DNA of 64,000 bases from Maricaulis sp. (GTDB lineage Bacteria; Pseudomonadota; Alphaproteobacteria; Caulobacterales; Maricaulaceae): positions 185,448-249,447 of the forward strand of contig NZ_JAEPOL010000003.1 in assembly GCF_017642925.1 (NCBI RefSeq), written 5' to 3'. Positions 62,668-64,000 of the stretch are shown one piece after another. The first letter of the stretch is position 1; the number at the start of each line of letters is the position of its first letter. A model generated the notes under the pieces. The model ran no database searches and was not told the DNA's origin. It saw only the letters and a program-made list of their open reading frames with translations. Position numbers and translations under genes: made by a program.

Positions 62668-63426
62668 ATGATCGGCGCCCTCCTTGTCTCGCTTGCCCTG
62701 CAGGGCCAGCCCACCCTGTTGACCAGCGAACCGCCCAGCATCGTGGCGGCGCTGACCCACGAGACCGTCGAGATCCGCGAGGACTTCTCCGGCCAGGAGC
62801 TCGTGCTCTACGGCGCCACGCGCGGCATGACGATCCAGGACGAGATCGTCGTCGTGCTGCGCGGCCCGGCGCGTGATCTGCGGGTGATGGAGAAGCAGCG
62901 CAATTTCGGCATCTGGGTCAATTCCGCACCGCTCGAATTCGAGAACATCCCCAGCTATTACGCCATCGCGACCTCACTGCCGCTGGAGGAGATCGCGACG
63001 CCGGAAAGCCTGGCCGGATCGGGCATCGGCCTGCCCGCCACCCTCGCCATCCGCGCCGCACCGACCGCCGCGCAGACCGAACGCGACATCCGCCCCTATC
63101 TCGACGCGATCGGCCGCGCCGGCAGCCGCAACGATCTCTATGCCGAAGCCCAGCGCGGCGTGGAAATCCTCGATGGCGGCCTGTTCCGCGCCACCATTTC
63201 CCTGCCGCCCCTGACCCCGGTCGGCAACTACGTCGCCGAGGTCTATCTCTTCCGCGACGGCCGCGCCGTGGCCAGCCGCTCGGCCAGCCTGCGCGTGGAA
63301 AAGGCCGGCCTGGAACGTTTCGTCTACGAATTCGCCCATGACTGGCCCTGGCTCTACGGCCTGTTCTGCGTCGTCCTCGCCGTCCTCGCCGGCTATGCCG
63401 GCTATCTCGCCTTCAACCGCCGCTAG
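62668..63426 (+). CDS. TIGR02186 family membrane protein
   Basis: HETVEIREDFSGQELVLYGATRG...VVVLRGPARDLRVMEKQRNFGIWVNS; C-terminal TM; directly downstream of TSUP gene. Confidence 0.9.
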   Translation: MIGALLVSLALQGQPTLLTSEPPSIVAALTHETVEIREDFSGQELVLYGATRGMTIQDEIVVVLRGPARDLRVMEKQRNFGIWVNSAPLEFENIPSYYAIATSLPLEEIATPESLAGSGIGLPATLAIRAAPTAAQTERDIRPYLDAIGRAGSRNDLYAEAQRGVEILDGGLFRATISLPPLTPVGNYVAEVYLFRDGRAVASRSASLRVEKAGLERFVYEFAHDWPWLYGLFCVVLAVLAGYAGYLAFNRR

Positions 63427-63572
63427 GCGGGATTGGCGTCGCTCTGTCTATCTCCCCCACTCTGCTCCACTTCCCCCGGCCTTGTGCCGGGGCCCGGTTT
63501 AGTCTGCATCTGAAACGCCGCCAGGCCCCGGAATAAATCCGGGGGAAGCGGAAGTGCGCATTTCAACCGCTC

Positions 63573-63692
63573 CCATTTTTCCCGGACGAAAGCCTGCGCA
63601 GGCAGGCTGCAGATCCGGGATCTACCGACCGGCGTGAAGCGTGAGCCGCGTCCAGTCGGTCCCGGACAGCGCTGCGCGCTTCCGGGAAAAAT
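63573..63692. repeat. Family A BIME-like element
   Basis: ccatttttcccgg...ttccgggaaaaat. Confidence 0.8.
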
Positions 63693-63743
63693 CGTGTGTG
63701 TTTGGAGAAGAGGAAACACGAAATCCTCCACGGCGCTGGGCGC

Positions 63744-63998
63744 CTAGAGCGATGAGAGGGGTGCGGGATGCACGGCGGACATCGTGTCCGGATTTGAAGG
63801 TTTGGTGGTGATGCCCGAGGCATCCCGCACGCGGAGATTTACCCGGGTCCCTTGCGGGCCCGTCTCGAAACCTGCAGGCACGCTCCGGTCGAGCTTTTTG
63901 CCGGTGTCCCCGCAGATGGCCACGCCGGAGCCTGATGCTGTCACCCACCAGGCGCGGACGAGCTCCGCACGCTCCCGGGCACAAGGGACTGAGCTCAT
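63744..63998 (-). CDS. Possible CDS (C-terminal part), partial at window edge
   Basis: ORF ...VAICGDTGKKLDRSVPAGFETGPQGTRVNLRVRDASGITTKPSNPDTM...; no recognised family. Confidence 0.35.
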   Translation of the reverse strand: MSSVPCARERAELVRAWWVTASGSGVAICGDTGKKLDRSVPAGFETGPQGTRVNLRVRDASGITTKPSNPDTMSAVHPAPLSSL

Positions 63999-64000
63999 GC

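Overview
High-GC alphaproteobacterial chromosome segment; the PodJ-like polar protein, GANTC-rich promoter and TIGR02186/TSUP pair suggest a Caulobacterales/Maricaulales relative (inference). (1) Positions 1-6.39 kb are the right end of an integrated mobile element: VirD4/TraG coupling-protein C-terminus, HipB/HipA, ArdA, a small coupled ORF and a large serine recombinase, abutting the 3' end of a minus-strand tRNA-Arg(ACG) at 6389-6465. The recombinase frame runs antisense through the tRNA. (2) Positions 6.5-64 kb are mostly chromosomal backbone: ggt, thiC with a TPP riboswitch, M19 dipeptidase, purA, serC, thiD, a fatty-acid beta-oxidation cluster, a podJ-like gene and others, with many small secreted or unknown proteins. 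(3) A compositionally distinct three-gene cassette lies at 15.8-17.8 kb (membrane protein, ImmA/IrrE-type peptidase, Beta-family protein). It sits next to a perfect 27-bp inverted repeat and dense REP/BIME-like repeats, and is the best candidate for an undescribed (possibly defence) system. Other highlights: a PH-like membrane protein gene between the TPP riboswitch and thiC, with a paralogue just upstream; a GNRA-hairpin-rich possible ncRNA at 47.45-48.06 kb; a frameshift splitting the podJ-like gene; a three-member family of small secreted proteins; several nested-palindrome repeat families. All calls come from reading the sequence and the supplied ORF track; no database search was run.
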